DNA of 64,000 nt, taken from NCBI GenBank assembly GCA_030263805.2, contig CP136011.1, positions 124,001 to 188,000 on the forward strand, written 5' to 3'. A program made the translations under genes and the position numbers. The notes under the pieces were generated by a model, which was given only the letters and a program-made list of their open reading frames with translations, was not told where the DNA came from and did no database searches. Shown piece after piece: positions 7,938 to 16,531 of this stretch. The first letter of the stretch is position 1. The number at the start of each line of letters is the position of its first letter. Source of the stretch: Pseudomonas sp. FeN3W. Its GTDB lineage: Bacteria > Pseudomonadota > Gammaproteobacteria > Pseudomonadales > Pseudomonadaceae.

Positions 7938-7953
7938 ATATGATGTTATTGAC
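7938..7953 (+). promoter_or_regulatory. Recurrent 16-bp box upstream of the glycosyltransferase pseudogene
   Basis: ATATGATGTTATTGAC, one base different from two copies on the minus strand at 58723-58738 and 60391-60406. It includes a -10-like TATGAT and lies 29 bp before ATG 7983. The rest of 7785-7937 holds no recognised gene. Confidence 0.55.
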
Positions 7954-7982
7954 ATTAACCGAGTTACCCCAGAGATAACATC

Positions 7983-8831
7983 ATGACAACAAGCCTATCT
8001 TTTCTGATTGCGGCCCATCATGCGCAGGATTCGCTACCACCATTGGTCAATGCTTTGCTCACACAGGGCTCCGAGAGATACCCGATTGAGCTCGTTATCA
8101 GCATCGACGAGGGCTTTGACTACAAATCAATTCTCCCTGATGATTAAAGAATCGTTTATTGCGAAGAAGGCATGAATTCCGGGCCATCCGCCGCAAGGAA
8201 CAGGGCATTGTCGCGCGCCACCTCATCTCATATCACCTTGATGGATTCAGACGACCAAGTGGCTGAAAATTATGTCGAAAACATCTTCATTGGCCTTTCT
8301 TCCTATGATGCCTTTGCGGTAAGACCTGTATACAGACAAGGTAATCGTGAAATCAGAGGGCTAGAGCTGGACAGCCTCACAAGTTCTCAGTTTGCGAATT
8401 TTTACGGTAGCGTTCCATTCGTGGCTCCAAGATCATGGATACCCACATTTCCAAATGTCGTGGCTGAAGATGGGGTAGCCACCATTAACGTTATCCACCG
8501 AAGCGGCGGTACGCTTCCAGTAGTAAATGCGACATACTTCATTCAGCTGAGTGAAACCTCATATTGCGCAAGCCAGGGGAGCACGTTCACCGAGCGTTAC
8601 CAGCCTCATCTTGATGAGTCCGAATCAATTGCGTTGCAAATGGGCAATCCTGGGCTTGCCGCAGATGTGGCCACTCTGTATCGAACCCGATTGGCGATGA
8701 GTAAAAACTATGATCGGCAATGCGAGGTAAACCCCGCTTTCGGCTATCATGAGTACGTAATGGCTTCGCAGCACATTTCTGCTCAAGTGAAGGCGCCAAA
8801 AGATGCCAATCATTTTTCATATGGGCTTTGA
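7983..8831 (+). pseudogene. Glycosyltransferase family 2-like gene interrupted by one in-frame TAA
   Basis: ATG 7983 starts a GT-A fold N-terminus (LSFLIAAHHAQDSLPPLVNA, then YPIELVISIDEG). TAA at 8145-8147 breaks the frame, and the same frame then resumes with RIVYCEEGMNSGPSAARNRAL and HITLMDSDDQV, the usual nucleotide-sugar binding Asp-x-Asp region of family 2. The total is 283 codons. Everything except the stop reads as an intact enzyme. Internal ATG 8172 could produce only a fragment lacking the first strands. Readthrough or a sequencing error are alternatives to a true pseudogene. Confidence 0.75.
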
Positions 8832-8882
8832 TGCAGGGTAGTCCCCCAAAAAGTCGATCACGATTAACCATTGACATCCTTT

Positions 8883-8916
8883 AAAGCCCTATCGGAATTC
8901 TGATAGGGCTTTTTCG
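8883..8916 (+). terminator. Rho-independent terminator
   Basis: AAAGCCCTATC and GATAGGGCTTTTT form a stem with an 8-base loop and a T run, 50 bp downstream of the glycosyltransferase pseudogene. The remaining bases up to 9030 are an AT-rich leader for nrdG. Confidence 0.9.
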
Positions 8917-9030
8917 CTTCCAGACCAATCCTTTTATCCATGAATTTCAATAATTGATGCTAATCAATTGTTCAGTGCTGATCCGATGCCATAGTGAACT
9001 CATAGGCTAAACACAACATGAGGTGTCCTG

Positions 9031-9477
9031 GTGAGGGTGAGCCGTGTAGATATAGTGTTTCAAGAGGTTCCTGGCGAAATAGCCTTGGCGTTTTCAGTGA
9101 CAGGCTGCAAGCTTCGGTGCGAGGGATGTCACAGCCCAGAGCTATGGTCGGAAAAGAACGGGGAACTGCTAAGTGACGAATACTACCTACATACGCTAGA
9201 TCGATATTCTTGCCTGGCGACTTGCGTGTTGTTTTTTGGGGGCGAGTGGGAGCCCGATAGGCTAGTTTGGTGCCTTTCACAAGCTGTACTGAAGGGATTC
9301 AGGACTTGCCTATACACAGGTGAGGAATCAATCAGTGAGGCCATAATGGATCACCTGGATTTCGTAAAGCTTGGCCCTTGGATCGCTTCGAAAGGCGGCC
9401 TTGATCAAATTAATACTAATCAGATTTACAAAAACGCAAAAACAGGCGAGCGCCTAAATCAATTATTCTGGAGATGA
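9031..9477 (+). CDS. nrdG: Anaerobic ribonucleotide reductase-activating protein (radical SAM)
   Basis: 148 residues. The radical-SAM cluster motif is C-x3-C-x2-C in TGCKLRCEGCHSPELW at about residue 25, and FFGGEW follows as the Gly-rich SAM site. It reductively cleaves S-adenosylmethionine to install the glycyl radical on NrdD. The GTG start follows ATGAGGTG. It overlaps nrdD by four bases (ATGA), the reverse of the common nrdD-nrdG order in enteric bacteria. Length fits the family. Confidence 0.9.
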   Translation: MRVSRVDIVFQEVPGEIALAFSVTGCKLRCEGCHSPELWSEKNGELLSDEYYLHTLDRYSCLATCVLFFGGEWEPDRLVWCLSQAVLKGFRTCLYTGEESISEAIMDHLDFVKLGPWIASKGGLDQINTNQIYKNAKTGERLNQLFWR

Positions 9478-11318
9478 CCATGCTGTACCTTAGTAACGAA
9501 CAAGCCAAAAAGAAAATCGAATTTATTGACAACTACACAAATTCGACCAACGCAGCTGACGGATCAAAATATGATCCAAACTCTAACGTAACATCAAAAA
9601 ACATTGCAACGTTAGCAGCCGAGCTCCACAAAGATACGAACATTGCAATCAATCGAACTCTAATGTTCAACGAGATTACCAATTGCTACGGCGAAGATCT
9701 TGCTAAGGAATACATCAGGCAGCTTGAACATCATGAAATTTACAAGCATGACGAGACAGGAGCTGCGTGCATGCCGTACTGCGTCTCTGTCAGCATGTAC
9801 CCTTTGCTAACTGGCGGCATGAAACAACTGGGGGCTGAGTCGAATGCTCCTCAACATCTTAGCTCCTTCTGTGGCTCGTTCTGCAATCTGGTCTTTGCGA
9901 TCAGTGCGCAGTTTGTAGGAGCAGTAGCAACTGTAGAGTTTCTCACATATTTCGACTATTTCGCGCGTAAAGATTATGGCGATAATTATTTAAAAGACAA
10001 TAAGAAGCTGATTGATGGTTTCTTGCAACAAGTTGTCTACACAATTAATCAGCCAGCAGCAGCAAGAGGCTATCAGTCATGCTTCTGGAATATTAGCTTG
10101 TATGATGAGTATTATTTCAATTCATTGTTCGAAAACTTTGTTTTTCCGGATATGACTGCCCCTGTATGGGAATCTGTTAAATCGTTGCAGGTTTACTTCA
10201 TGGAGTGGTTCAGGAAAGAGCGCGAGAAGGCTCTGTTGACCTTCCCTGTGGTAACAGCTGCCATGCTCACCGCTAACAATGAGCCTCGTGATAAAGAATT
10301 CGCAATGTTTTGCGCAAGCGAGTTATCACAGTCAAACTCATTCTTTATGTATCTCTCAGACAGTGCAGACAGCCTTTCCAGCTGCTGCCGTCTGCGCAGT
10401 GAAGTCAGCGACAACACGTTCTCTTACACGCTGGGGGCCGGAGGTGTGGCAACTGGAAGCATTTCTGTTATGACGATTAACATGAACAGGCTTGTTCAAA
10501 ATGCGCTCAGGGCAGGTGAGGGCGATAGCCTGTCTAGAATTGATAAAGCAATCGAAGATCAGGTCATCAAGATTCATAAGTACCAGGCTTGCTATAGAAA
10601 GATCGTTGAGCGCATGCTGGCTAACCGTATGTTGCCTGTTTATGATGCAGGTTTTATCACGCTTGATAAGCAGTACCTTACCATCGGCATCAACGGCATG
10701 GTCGAGGCAGCCGAGTTTTGTGGACTCAAACCAAACAACAATTCCGAATACATCGATTTTGTTTCTGGAAGGTTAAAGATCATTTTCGACCTTAACAAGA
10801 GTGCTAAATCGTCCACTGGTGTCATGTACAACACTGAGTTTGTTCCAGCGGAATCTCTGGGTGTGAAAAACTCAAAATGGGACAGACAAGATGGATATGT
10901 TGTTAATAGAGATTGCTACAACAGCTATTTTTATGCAGTAGAAGACGACTCTGTTAATGCATTGGATAAGTTCATATTGCATGGTGCAGATATGGTCAAA
11001 TACCTAGACGGCGGAAGTGCACTCCACCTGAATCTCGATGACTACCTCGACCAGGAAGCTTTTTACAAGCTTATTTGCTGTGCTGCAATGTCAGGTACAA
11101 ACTATTTTTGCACTAACGTCAAAGTGACATGCTGTGAAGATTGTGGCCACATTGACAAGAGAACGAAGCACTCATGTTCTGCATGTGGTAGTGACAACAT
11201 TTCTTGGGCCACCAGGGTGATCGGCTACCTGAAGAAGGTGAGCTCTTATAGCAGTGAGCGTAAAAAAGAGCATGCCTTGAGATTTTATCACAAGAACACA
11301 AAGCAAGCTGCTGGCTAA
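9474..11318 (+). CDS. nrdD: Class III anaerobic ribonucleoside-triphosphate reductase
   Basis: 614 residues. The C-terminus carries the zinc site CEDCGH...CSACGS (from about residue 553) and the glycyl radical motif RVIGYL with Gly at about 584. An oxygen-sensitive enzyme, it reduces NTPs to dNTPs under anoxia after activation by NrdG. The N-terminus starts directly in catalytic-domain-like sequence, so the regulatory ATP-cone of many chromosomal NrdD proteins seems absent. Together with the short length, this is typical of phage or mobile-element versions. It ends 4 bp inside the convergent 11315 gene. Confidence 0.92.
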   Translation: MTMLYLSNEQAKKKIEFIDNYTNSTNAADGSKYDPNSNVTSKNIATLAAELHKDTNIAINRTLMFNEITNCYGEDLAKEYIRQLEHHEIYKHDETGAACMPYCVSVSMYPLLTGGMKQLGAESNAPQHLSSFCGSFCNLVFAISAQFVGAVATVEFLTYFDYFARKDYGDNYLKDNKKLIDGFLQQVVYTINQPAAARGYQSCFWNISLYDEYYFNSLFENFVFPDMTAPVWESVKSLQVYFMEWFRKEREKALLTFPVVTAAMLTANNEPRDKEFAMFCASELSQSNSFFMYLSDSADSLSSCCRLRSEVSDNTFSYTLGAGGVATGSISVMTINMNRLVQNALRAGEGDSLSRIDKAIEDQVIKIHKYQACYRKIVERMLANRMLPVYDAGFITLDKQYLTIGINGMVEAAEFCGLKPNNNSEYIDFVSGRLKIIFDLNKSAKSSTGVMYNTEFVPAESLGVKNSKWDRQDGYVVNRDCYNSYFYAVEDDSVNALDKFILHGADMVKYLDGGSALHLNLDDYLDQEAFYKLICCAAMSGTNYFCTNVKVTCCEDCGHIDKRTKHSCSACGSDNISWATRVIGYLKKVSSYSSERKKEHALRFYHKNTKQAAG

Positions 11319-12025
11319 ATATCTAGATCTGTTGCCATCCAGCGTTTGGCAGGTAAATGCCTGCCAAACAGCTTAACCACCGCTTCCAAACCATATAGTT
11401 CTCTGCAAGCGTCCGGTAAATTACTTTGCTTACAGGTCTCAATTATTATTAAGCTGTCTTCCATCCTTAAAAGATGCTTCAAAACAATTCTGTTTGCTTT
11501 ATCTCTTATGTCAGCACTTTTTACCTTTGAGCTCAATTTATCAAGCTCTACTAGTTTGCTTTCCAGACTTTTGTCATTCATGCTTCTAATTCTCGACTTT
11601 CCTCCAAGATTAGAGTGCTTTGGGTCAAGCGCATTTTTAATCAGTTTATCGATAAACTTTGGATTTACATATGTAATTGAATCATAATTGTGCAATATCG
11701 AGTAATCACAAATATCGAATGTATGCAGTTCATCTGGCAGAGTCTTAAGAATATCGCTATCCATGCGAAGAATATTCATAATGATCTCTTCATTGAGAAT
11801 TGAATGATCCCTTAGGTCATACAAATCCTTATCCAAATATACGGATAAGATTAAATCCGGTGTCCAGGCCTGCTTCGGTATAACAGAACACACCCGCCTT
11901 TCCGTGTAAAAAGCAAAATTCACCAGATCCGGGGTCATGCGCTCAATAGGCAACTGTTTTATTAGAAAAGGATTTTTTCTTAAAATTGCGCGCAAGCCAT
12001 TTTGATCAAGATTTTCAAAAGTCAT
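11315..12025 (-). CDS. Unknown helical protein of the shared C-terminal-tail family
   Basis: 236 residues from ATG at 12025; an upstream GTG (12073) would add 16. The ATG was chosen because MTFENLDQNGLRAILRKNP lines up with the starts of the 53897 and 54919 proteins. It contains short units of the type P-x-x-x-x-T-x-D-L, possibly DUF4116-like helical repeats. The end, LYGLEAVVKLFGRHLPAKRW then MATDLDI, matches the ends of those two proteins (FGRD...KRWLNDSLEL). Function unknown. It is convergent with nrdD, overlapping it by four bases. Confidence 0.7.
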   Translation of the reverse strand: MTFENLDQNGLRAILRKNPFLIKQLPIERMTPDLVNFAFYTERRVCSVIPKQAWTPDLILSVYLDKDLYDLRDHSILNEEIIMNILRMDSDILKTLPDELHTFDICDYSILHNYDSITYVNPKFIDKLIKNALDPKHSNLGGKSRIRSMNDKSLESKLVELDKLSSKVKSADIRDKANRIVLKHLLRMEDSLIIIETCKQSNLPDACRELYGLEAVVKLFGRHLPAKRWMATDLDI

Positions 12026-12099
12026 CCGACTGCCTGACTCGATTGAATTGGTACTATATTTAGTATATATCACACGTCGGTCTATGACATTACATTTAC

Positions 12100-12432
12100 T
12101 TACTGTGGATGATCTTCATTATCTCTACGGATTGCTTCAGCAAGCACCAGAAGAGCATTCCTTACACGTAAGCTACCACCCCCACCAAAGTAGTTTCTAA
12201 AGCGTAAAGATTCGAATGAATTTGGCAGGAACACGTGTAGGTCTCCATCACTTGCGATATGCACCTGGAGTTTGTGCTTCTCACCTGAGCAACCATCACG
12301 ATCATCCTGCAAACGTTCATAGGTTTCATCAGGGCTTAGTGACTTGATCCAGAAGTCGCCTTCCAACACGGTATGGAGTGCGCTTTCAAGTTCCTTGTGG
12401 CTAGGATTGAAGCAGGCATTATCTGAAGCCAT
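12100..12432 (-). CDS. Hypothetical protein, 110 residues
   Basis: Soluble acidic protein with a central beta-rich part (KLQVHIASDGDLHVFLP) and a Gly run (NYFGGGGSLRVRNAL) before a C-terminal helix. No family recognised. It lies upstream of the 12025 gene on the same strand with about 75 bp between, so the two could be one transcript. The divergent gene at 12565 begins 130 bp away. Confidence 0.65.
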   Translation of the reverse strand: MASDNACFNPSHKELESALHTVLEGDFWIKSLSPDETYERLQDDRDGCSGEKHKLQVHIASDGDLHVFLPNSFESLRFRNYFGGGGSLRVRNALLVLAEAIRRDNEDHPQ

Positions 12433-12467
12433 GATATTGATCCATTAAGTAATCGCTCAACACGACA

Positions 12468-12539
12468 ATAGGAGTCTATTGACGACATGTCAACTAATTT
12501 CTTATCGTTAGTGCATGCTAATGCATTTATCGCTATAAT
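12468..12539 (+). promoter_or_regulatory. Recurrent box, small inverted repeat and -10 element
   Basis: ATAGGAGTCTATTGAC (12468-12483) resembles the 16-bp box found elsewhere in the window. TGCAT-gcta-ATGCA at 12512-12525 is a small inverted repeat. TATAAT at 12534-12539 is a perfect -10 element, 25 bp before the 12565 start. No good -35 was seen. Confidence 0.5.
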
Positions 12540-12564
12540 AATTGAAATACGTAAAGGCTATCAC

Positions 12565-13527
12565 ATGACATACCTATACAGTTTACTCAAAGAGGCCTCG
12601 GCCATTGACAACGAAAATAAAAAAAGAATATCAGAGCTCGATGATTCGATTTCGGCAGTACTCTCTAAAGATATGCAATGGGCATCAGACCCAATCGAGT
12701 TTAGCCAGTTAGCATCCCTATTTAAAAATCCAGGATACATTAATAGCTTTAAAGCTGCTTATGCGGGTTTCATAAGTGTCATGATGGGGATACCTAACGT
12801 TGCTATTAAGGGTGAATCTTACATCCAGGACTTCTATATTAATACTCTACCCCAAAAAGTAGAATTTTACGTTTCGTATAAAGAACCATTTATTGAGTTA
12901 TTTGGGTATGAACGAGCTTTGACCAAGCTTAAATCTGCAATGATTGGGAGTAGCACTGAATGCGTAATACCCGCATTTGAGAGCTATGGCGAGGTTTTGC
13001 TCGATGACAATGACTTTAAGATGTCATTGGTAAGCAGGGTCATCCCAAGATATTCTCTGATGGATTATGCTTTTGAAGCCTGCTCGCTAGAAGATAGATT
13101 ACCTAAGTTTCAGGAGTTTTTAGCAACATCCATATTCGAAGACTACAGATTCTCCAGAGAGAAAAATCAAACATGCCCGTCAATAAAAGGTGCTGAGTGG
13201 CTTTTGAAAAAAATTGGAATTGATAAACTACTAGACATCTATGATTTTTTGAGCCCAAAAGAAGACGATACCACTAAAGGCGAAAATCTGAGTGCGCTAT
13301 ATACCACGTTGGATAGTGAAAAGTATAAAGCAAACGTCAAAAAGGCTTTGCTTAACACACTTAGATCAGTTGAGCCAGTCACTCTAAGCAAGCGCTATCC
13401 TGATCTAAGTATTGAAGTTGTACGCGCGTTATCAGATACCAAACCAGATTCGGCATATGTAAAAAGTCTGGTTAAGGCTTATCCTGAGCATAAGCGATTA
13501 CTTATAGTTAACAGCTTTGAAATGTAA
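12565..13527 (+). CDS. Unknown protein with the shared C-terminal tail, 320 residues
   Basis: ATG 12565 was chosen over 12487 because of AAAGG just upstream and because the longer form would place its N-terminus in the promoter region. Mostly helical and charged; no membrane segment or known motif. A middle part (MMGIPNVAIKGESYIQDFYI) is the most hydrophobic. The end, EHKRLLIVNSFEM, resembles the ends of the 14836 (MKRDLISSDFEI), 53897 and 54919 proteins. Function unknown. Confidence 0.7.
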   Translation: MTYLYSLLKEASAIDNENKKRISELDDSISAVLSKDMQWASDPIEFSQLASLFKNPGYINSFKAAYAGFISVMMGIPNVAIKGESYIQDFYINTLPQKVEFYVSYKEPFIELFGYERALTKLKSAMIGSSTECVIPAFESYGEVLLDDNDFKMSLVSRVIPRYSLMDYAFEACSLEDRLPKFQEFLATSIFEDYRFSREKNQTCPSIKGAEWLLKKIGIDKLLDIYDFLSPKEDDTTKGENLSALYTTLDSEKYKANVKKALLNTLRSVEPVTLSKRYPDLSIEVVRALSDTKPDSAYVKSLVKAYPEHKRLLIVNSFEM

Positions 13528-13534
13528 GCCTTAA

Positions 13535-14116
13535 TTACAAATCCATGGATGGGTCACTAGGCCTAAGTTTTGTATTGCTGACACCTACAGGGGTCGGTTG
13601 CTCAGGGGAGGTCGTCATCTGTTCGAGCTTTAGCTCGGATGCGATTCTGCTTCTTGCTCGCATCAAGGCAGTACCCAGAAGGTTTAGCCCTTTCCACTGG
13701 GAGGGATTTAGGATCCTAGAATCGTTCTCACTGAGGCCCACTCCCCAAATTTTGTCGTATCGACTCGCTTCAACAAGAATAGTATCTTCAGTTGAGAGCA
13801 GGAGTCTTTTTAATTTTTCATTCTGTGAAAACTTTGCATAGCAGCCGCTGGCCACAATCCCATCTCTGCGCGCTTTCCAAACGTCTTCATCATATCCTTT
13901 AACCTTCCTTCCGAGTGCCTTATGATCTTTTGGGTGTGTAGCATGCATAATGTCACTTGCAATTTTCTCATCGCCGAAGAGCTTTGCTTTGCAATACATC
14001 ATGAATTGCTCCATGCATATGAAGCGAATCCCTTTAACTTCAAAATCAGACCTATACCAATTTGAGAACTCATCATTTTCACTGAAAAATAAGGTCAAAT
14101 TTCCGACTTTGCGCAT
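13535..14116 (-). CDS. NADAR/YbiA-like N-glycosidase
   Basis: 193 residues from ATG 14116, preceded by GAGAGG at ideal spacing; an upstream TTG at 14170 is less likely. Family signatures run through the protein: FSNWYRSDFEVKGIRF, EQFMMYCKAKLFGD, ALGRKVKGYDEDVWKARRDG, IWGVGLSEND and NLLGTALMRARSR. Known NADAR proteins hydrolyse N-glycosidic bonds: riboflavin intermediates in YbiA/RibX, and ADP-ribose on guanine in systems that reverse DarT-type modification. No DarT gene is visible here. Convergent with the 12565 gene, 7 bp apart. The 30-residue C-terminal tail is polar and probably disordered. Confidence 0.88.
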   Translation of the reverse strand: MRKVGNLTLFFSENDEFSNWYRSDFEVKGIRFICMEQFMMYCKAKLFGDEKIASDIMHATHPKDHKALGRKVKGYDEDVWKARRDGIVASGCYAKFSQNEKLKRLLLSTEDTILVEASRYDKIWGVGLSENDSRILNPSQWKGLNLLGTALMRARSRIASELKLEQMTTSPEQPTPVGVSNTKLRPSDPSMDL

Positions 14117-14228
14117 TTTAATCCTCTCAAATGAAGTCTTATTATCCCACATTTCATCGCTTCGATCCAATTGCTTCTTATTGTCAAAATCCTGAATTAT
14201 GGGTTATCCTTAATTTACGAGGAGCTTG

Positions 14229-14759
14229 ATGATGCCCCAAAAAACGAAAATTAAAGAATTTCTTCAAGATATGTACATGGCCGCTAGAGGAGGCGATTTT
14301 ATTCTTCTCGACGATTGTATTAGCAAAGTTTGTGATGAATTCAACTCATTAGCCAATTCAGCACAATGGCTGATGTTAAGTGATGCAATTTCTTCATTGA
14401 CCAAGTTTCAGCAATATCAGGAAGATATTCCTGATGAAGCCATATTGCACATCGCAAAAAAGATTCCTTTCAGCATTCGCGGTATTGCGACCATGACCGA
14501 CCGCTGTGATGAGGTTCAAATTGAGCTTGCAAATAATCTTGTTAGATTTCAAGGCTACGACACACTTAGCGCATCCCACATAAAGCATACGATCAATTCG
14601 TGGATAGCTAGGGGGAATGAACAAAGCGCAGTACAGGTTATGGCTGACATTCTTTCCAGCCAGACTGACGAAGATAACAATGTTGATTTATTTATTGTCG
14701 CTTGCAAAGCTGCTTCTTTATATAAAAGATCATTTGTAATGGATTTCTTAAAGAAATGA
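14229..14759 (+). CDS. Hypothetical helical protein, 176 residues
   Basis: ATG 14229 (or 14232) follows GAGGAG. The sequence is almost entirely helical with a repeated pattern of paired helices, as in HEAT/TPR-like proteins (FNSLANSAQWLMLSDAI, QVMADILSSQTDEDNNVDLF). No catalytic motif. It is divergent from the NADAR gene, so a shared intergenic regulator is possible. Followed by a small hairpin, AGCATCA-5-TGATGCT at 14796-14814. Confidence 0.65.
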   Translation: MMPQKTKIKEFLQDMYMAARGGDFILLDDCISKVCDEFNSLANSAQWLMLSDAISSLTKFQQYQEDIPDEAILHIAKKIPFSIRGIATMTDRCDEVQIELANNLVRFQGYDTLSASHIKHTINSWIARGNEQSAVQVMADILSSQTDEDNNVDLFIVACKAASLYKRSFVMDFLKK

Positions 14760-14835
14760 TCATCAAATAGCATCACTACGTGGTCATACTAAAGAAGCAT
14801 CAATCTCTGATGCTGTAAATTTTTATAAATTTGGG

Positions 14836-15261
14836 ATGAAAGCATTCGCCAATAGGCTGTTTTATAGAAAAAATCAAACACTGATGGTATTAGATTTATA
14901 CAAGATTCACGAAACCACAGGAAAAGAACCATTGTCTAGATTAGTTAAAGATGCATGGGTAGACAGCAGTATCTGTGGAAATCGGTGCGCTGTTGCTTAT
15001 ACAATTGCGGTTGAAAATGTAGCATTTCCGCAAAATTTCAATATAAACCCAAAACTGCCTAATGCTATACAGAACGCCATACAAACTCTAGATGAAGAGA
15101 AAATTAAATATAGCCCAGCAAGAGCTGCTAAGATAATAGATTACCTACTTCAGGACTTTGATAAGTCAGCTTTAAGAATTCTTAGTGATATTCCACAGAA
15201 TATTTTATTAAGATCTGATCTTATGAAGAGAGACCTAATATCTAGTGACTTTGAAATCTAG
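14836..15261 (+). CDS. Unknown protein with the shared C-terminal tail, 141 residues
   Basis: Small, mostly helical protein. Residues 90-110 (YSPARAAKIIDYLLQDF) and the end (LMKRDLISSDFEI) are the most distinctive; the tail aligns without gaps to that of the 12565 protein (HKRLLIVNSFEM). The ribosome-binding site is weak (TTTGGG). It precedes a 65-codon gene by 16 bp, so the two are likely co-transcribed. Function unknown. Confidence 0.6.
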   Translation: MKAFANRLFYRKNQTLMVLDLYKIHETTGKEPLSRLVKDAWVDSSICGNRCAVAYTIAVENVAFPQNFNINPKLPNAIQNAIQTLDEEKIKYSPARAAKIIDYLLQDFDKSALRILSDIPQNILLRSDLMKRDLISSDFEI

Positions 15262-15277
15262 AACAAGTGAGCCATAA

Positions 15278-15475
15278 ATGCACCAGTCAGAATTATTTGA
15301 AACAGTAATCGATCTATTCGATAAACATGGAATTAAACTGGTTAGTGGCTGTGACTCGCTAGATATAATTGATGACGAAAATTTTCGTGAATCGAGTTCT
15401 AATTTCTATTATGACGCCTTCCAATATGGAATTGAGCTTGAAACAATAGGTTATGCATTGAAAAATGACCAATGA
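15278..15475 (+). CDS. Small acidic hypothetical protein
   Basis: 65 residues, strongly acidic (DSLDIIDDENFRESSSNF), preceded by GTGAG and close behind the 14836 gene. The size and charge would suit an antitoxin, inhibitor or DNA mimic, but there is no family match. It is followed by about 105 bp of AT-rich DNA before the ParB-like gene. Confidence 0.5.
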   Translation: MHQSELFETVIDLFDKHGIKLVSGCDSLDIIDDENFRESSSNFYYDAFQYGIELETIGYALKNDQ

Positions 15476-15583
15476 TCCCGTTTTTCTAGGGGCTGTGAAA
15501 GATAATGCAAAAAAGACTTCATGTATTAATTCTGGGCTAGGCATGTAATATATGGTTATTAATTTAATGAGAGAACAATACTT

Positions 15584-16426
15584 ATGATTTCTTTTGCAAG
15601 TCTTCCAGATGACATGAAAGTTTTGATCTCCGATCTGATATGTGGTGCGGATAATTCAGCATCAATACCAGAATACCTGCCTACTCGCATTGTAAAAATT
15701 AATGATTTCCCAGTAGTGCCGCTTAATGAATATGATCGGGGAACCCTTTATGCTCGTAAAATGAGAGTAGATGATGTACCCCCTATGATAGTTGCTTACA
15801 ATCAATTTGTTGACGGAAAACATCGGCGCCTTTCTTTCTCTGAGCAAGGTATTAACAGTGTTACCGTTATTGATCTTACTGGAATTGCTGATCCGCGCAT
15901 GATCGAAATGTGTTCTATGGGTGAATTAGGAACAGGCATCGTTTTTGACGGCCCCGAGGAAGACCTGGACGCCTTGCGATATGCTGTTTGGGATTACAGA
16001 CTTAATAGCTTCATAAAAAAGGATGGTTCATTGACTCGATATCTAGTTGAAGCAGATGAGTACTCAAGAAACGAAATTTGCAAACTCTACCCAAGTCAAT
16101 TTGATTACGTAATATTCATCCCGGATTTTTACGATAACCCGGACATAGAATTGATTGTTGAACAGAATCAGGATAAGGAATGGGTATGGCACTTCGAAGG
16201 ACACGAAAAATCGGAATCCATTTATTCAACGTGCTCTACCGTTGAGCAATGTATTAAAGAAGCAAAATCCTATGCGTTGTCGCTTATGACAAATACAAGG
16301 ACTCCTAATCCATTTTACCTTGATGCAACCAGGACGCCTCTTGTAGTTAAAAAACATGAAAGAGAATCTAAAAAAAGCATCACCAGGCGCTCCAGAGAGG
16401 ATGTGAGCGTTTTTGACTGGGGCTAA
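15584..16426 (+). CDS. ParB/sulfiredoxin-fold protein, solitary
   Basis: 280 residues. Around residues 65-100, VPPMIVAYNQFVDGKHRRLS then GINSVTVIDLTG gives the ParB-N pattern P-x-I-V...DG-x-HRR...V-x-V-I. The Arg-rich DGxHRR loop binds CTP or nucleotide in ParB relatives and forms the active site of ParB-like nucleases. The C-terminal half has no helix-turn-helix that I can see and no ParA gene lies nearby. That makes a nucleotide-binding or nuclease/ATPase role more likely than plasmid partition. The C-terminus is basic (KKSITRRSRED). Confidence 0.6.
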   Translation: MISFASLPDDMKVLISDLICGADNSASIPEYLPTRIVKINDFPVVPLNEYDRGTLYARKMRVDDVPPMIVAYNQFVDGKHRRLSFSEQGINSVTVIDLTGIADPRMIEMCSMGELGTGIVFDGPEEDLDALRYAVWDYRLNSFIKKDGSLTRYLVEADEYSRNEICKLYPSQFDYVIFIPDFYDNPDIELIVEQNQDKEWVWHFEGHEKSESIYSTCSTVEQCIKEAKSYALSLMTNTRTPNPFYLDATRTPLVVKKHERESKKSITRRSREDVSVFDWG

Positions 16427-16458
16427 TCTTGTGTTTTTGACTTTCTTCCACAGGCAGA

Positions 16459-16531
16459 AATCCTCATGAGCTTGTGGATTATAGTATTTTCCTAAAACTT
16501 TTTGTCATAATCCTCAAGCTCATAAGGATTA
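16459..16531. repeat. Long imperfect inverted repeat between convergent genes
   Basis: Two 24-bp arms (16459-16482 and 16507-16531) built on ATCCTCATGAGCTTGTGGAT pair with two mismatches across a 24-bp loop. The second arm reaches the stop codon of the minus-strand metallopeptidase gene. It probably acts as a two-way transcription terminator or RNA stabiliser. Confidence 0.75.
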
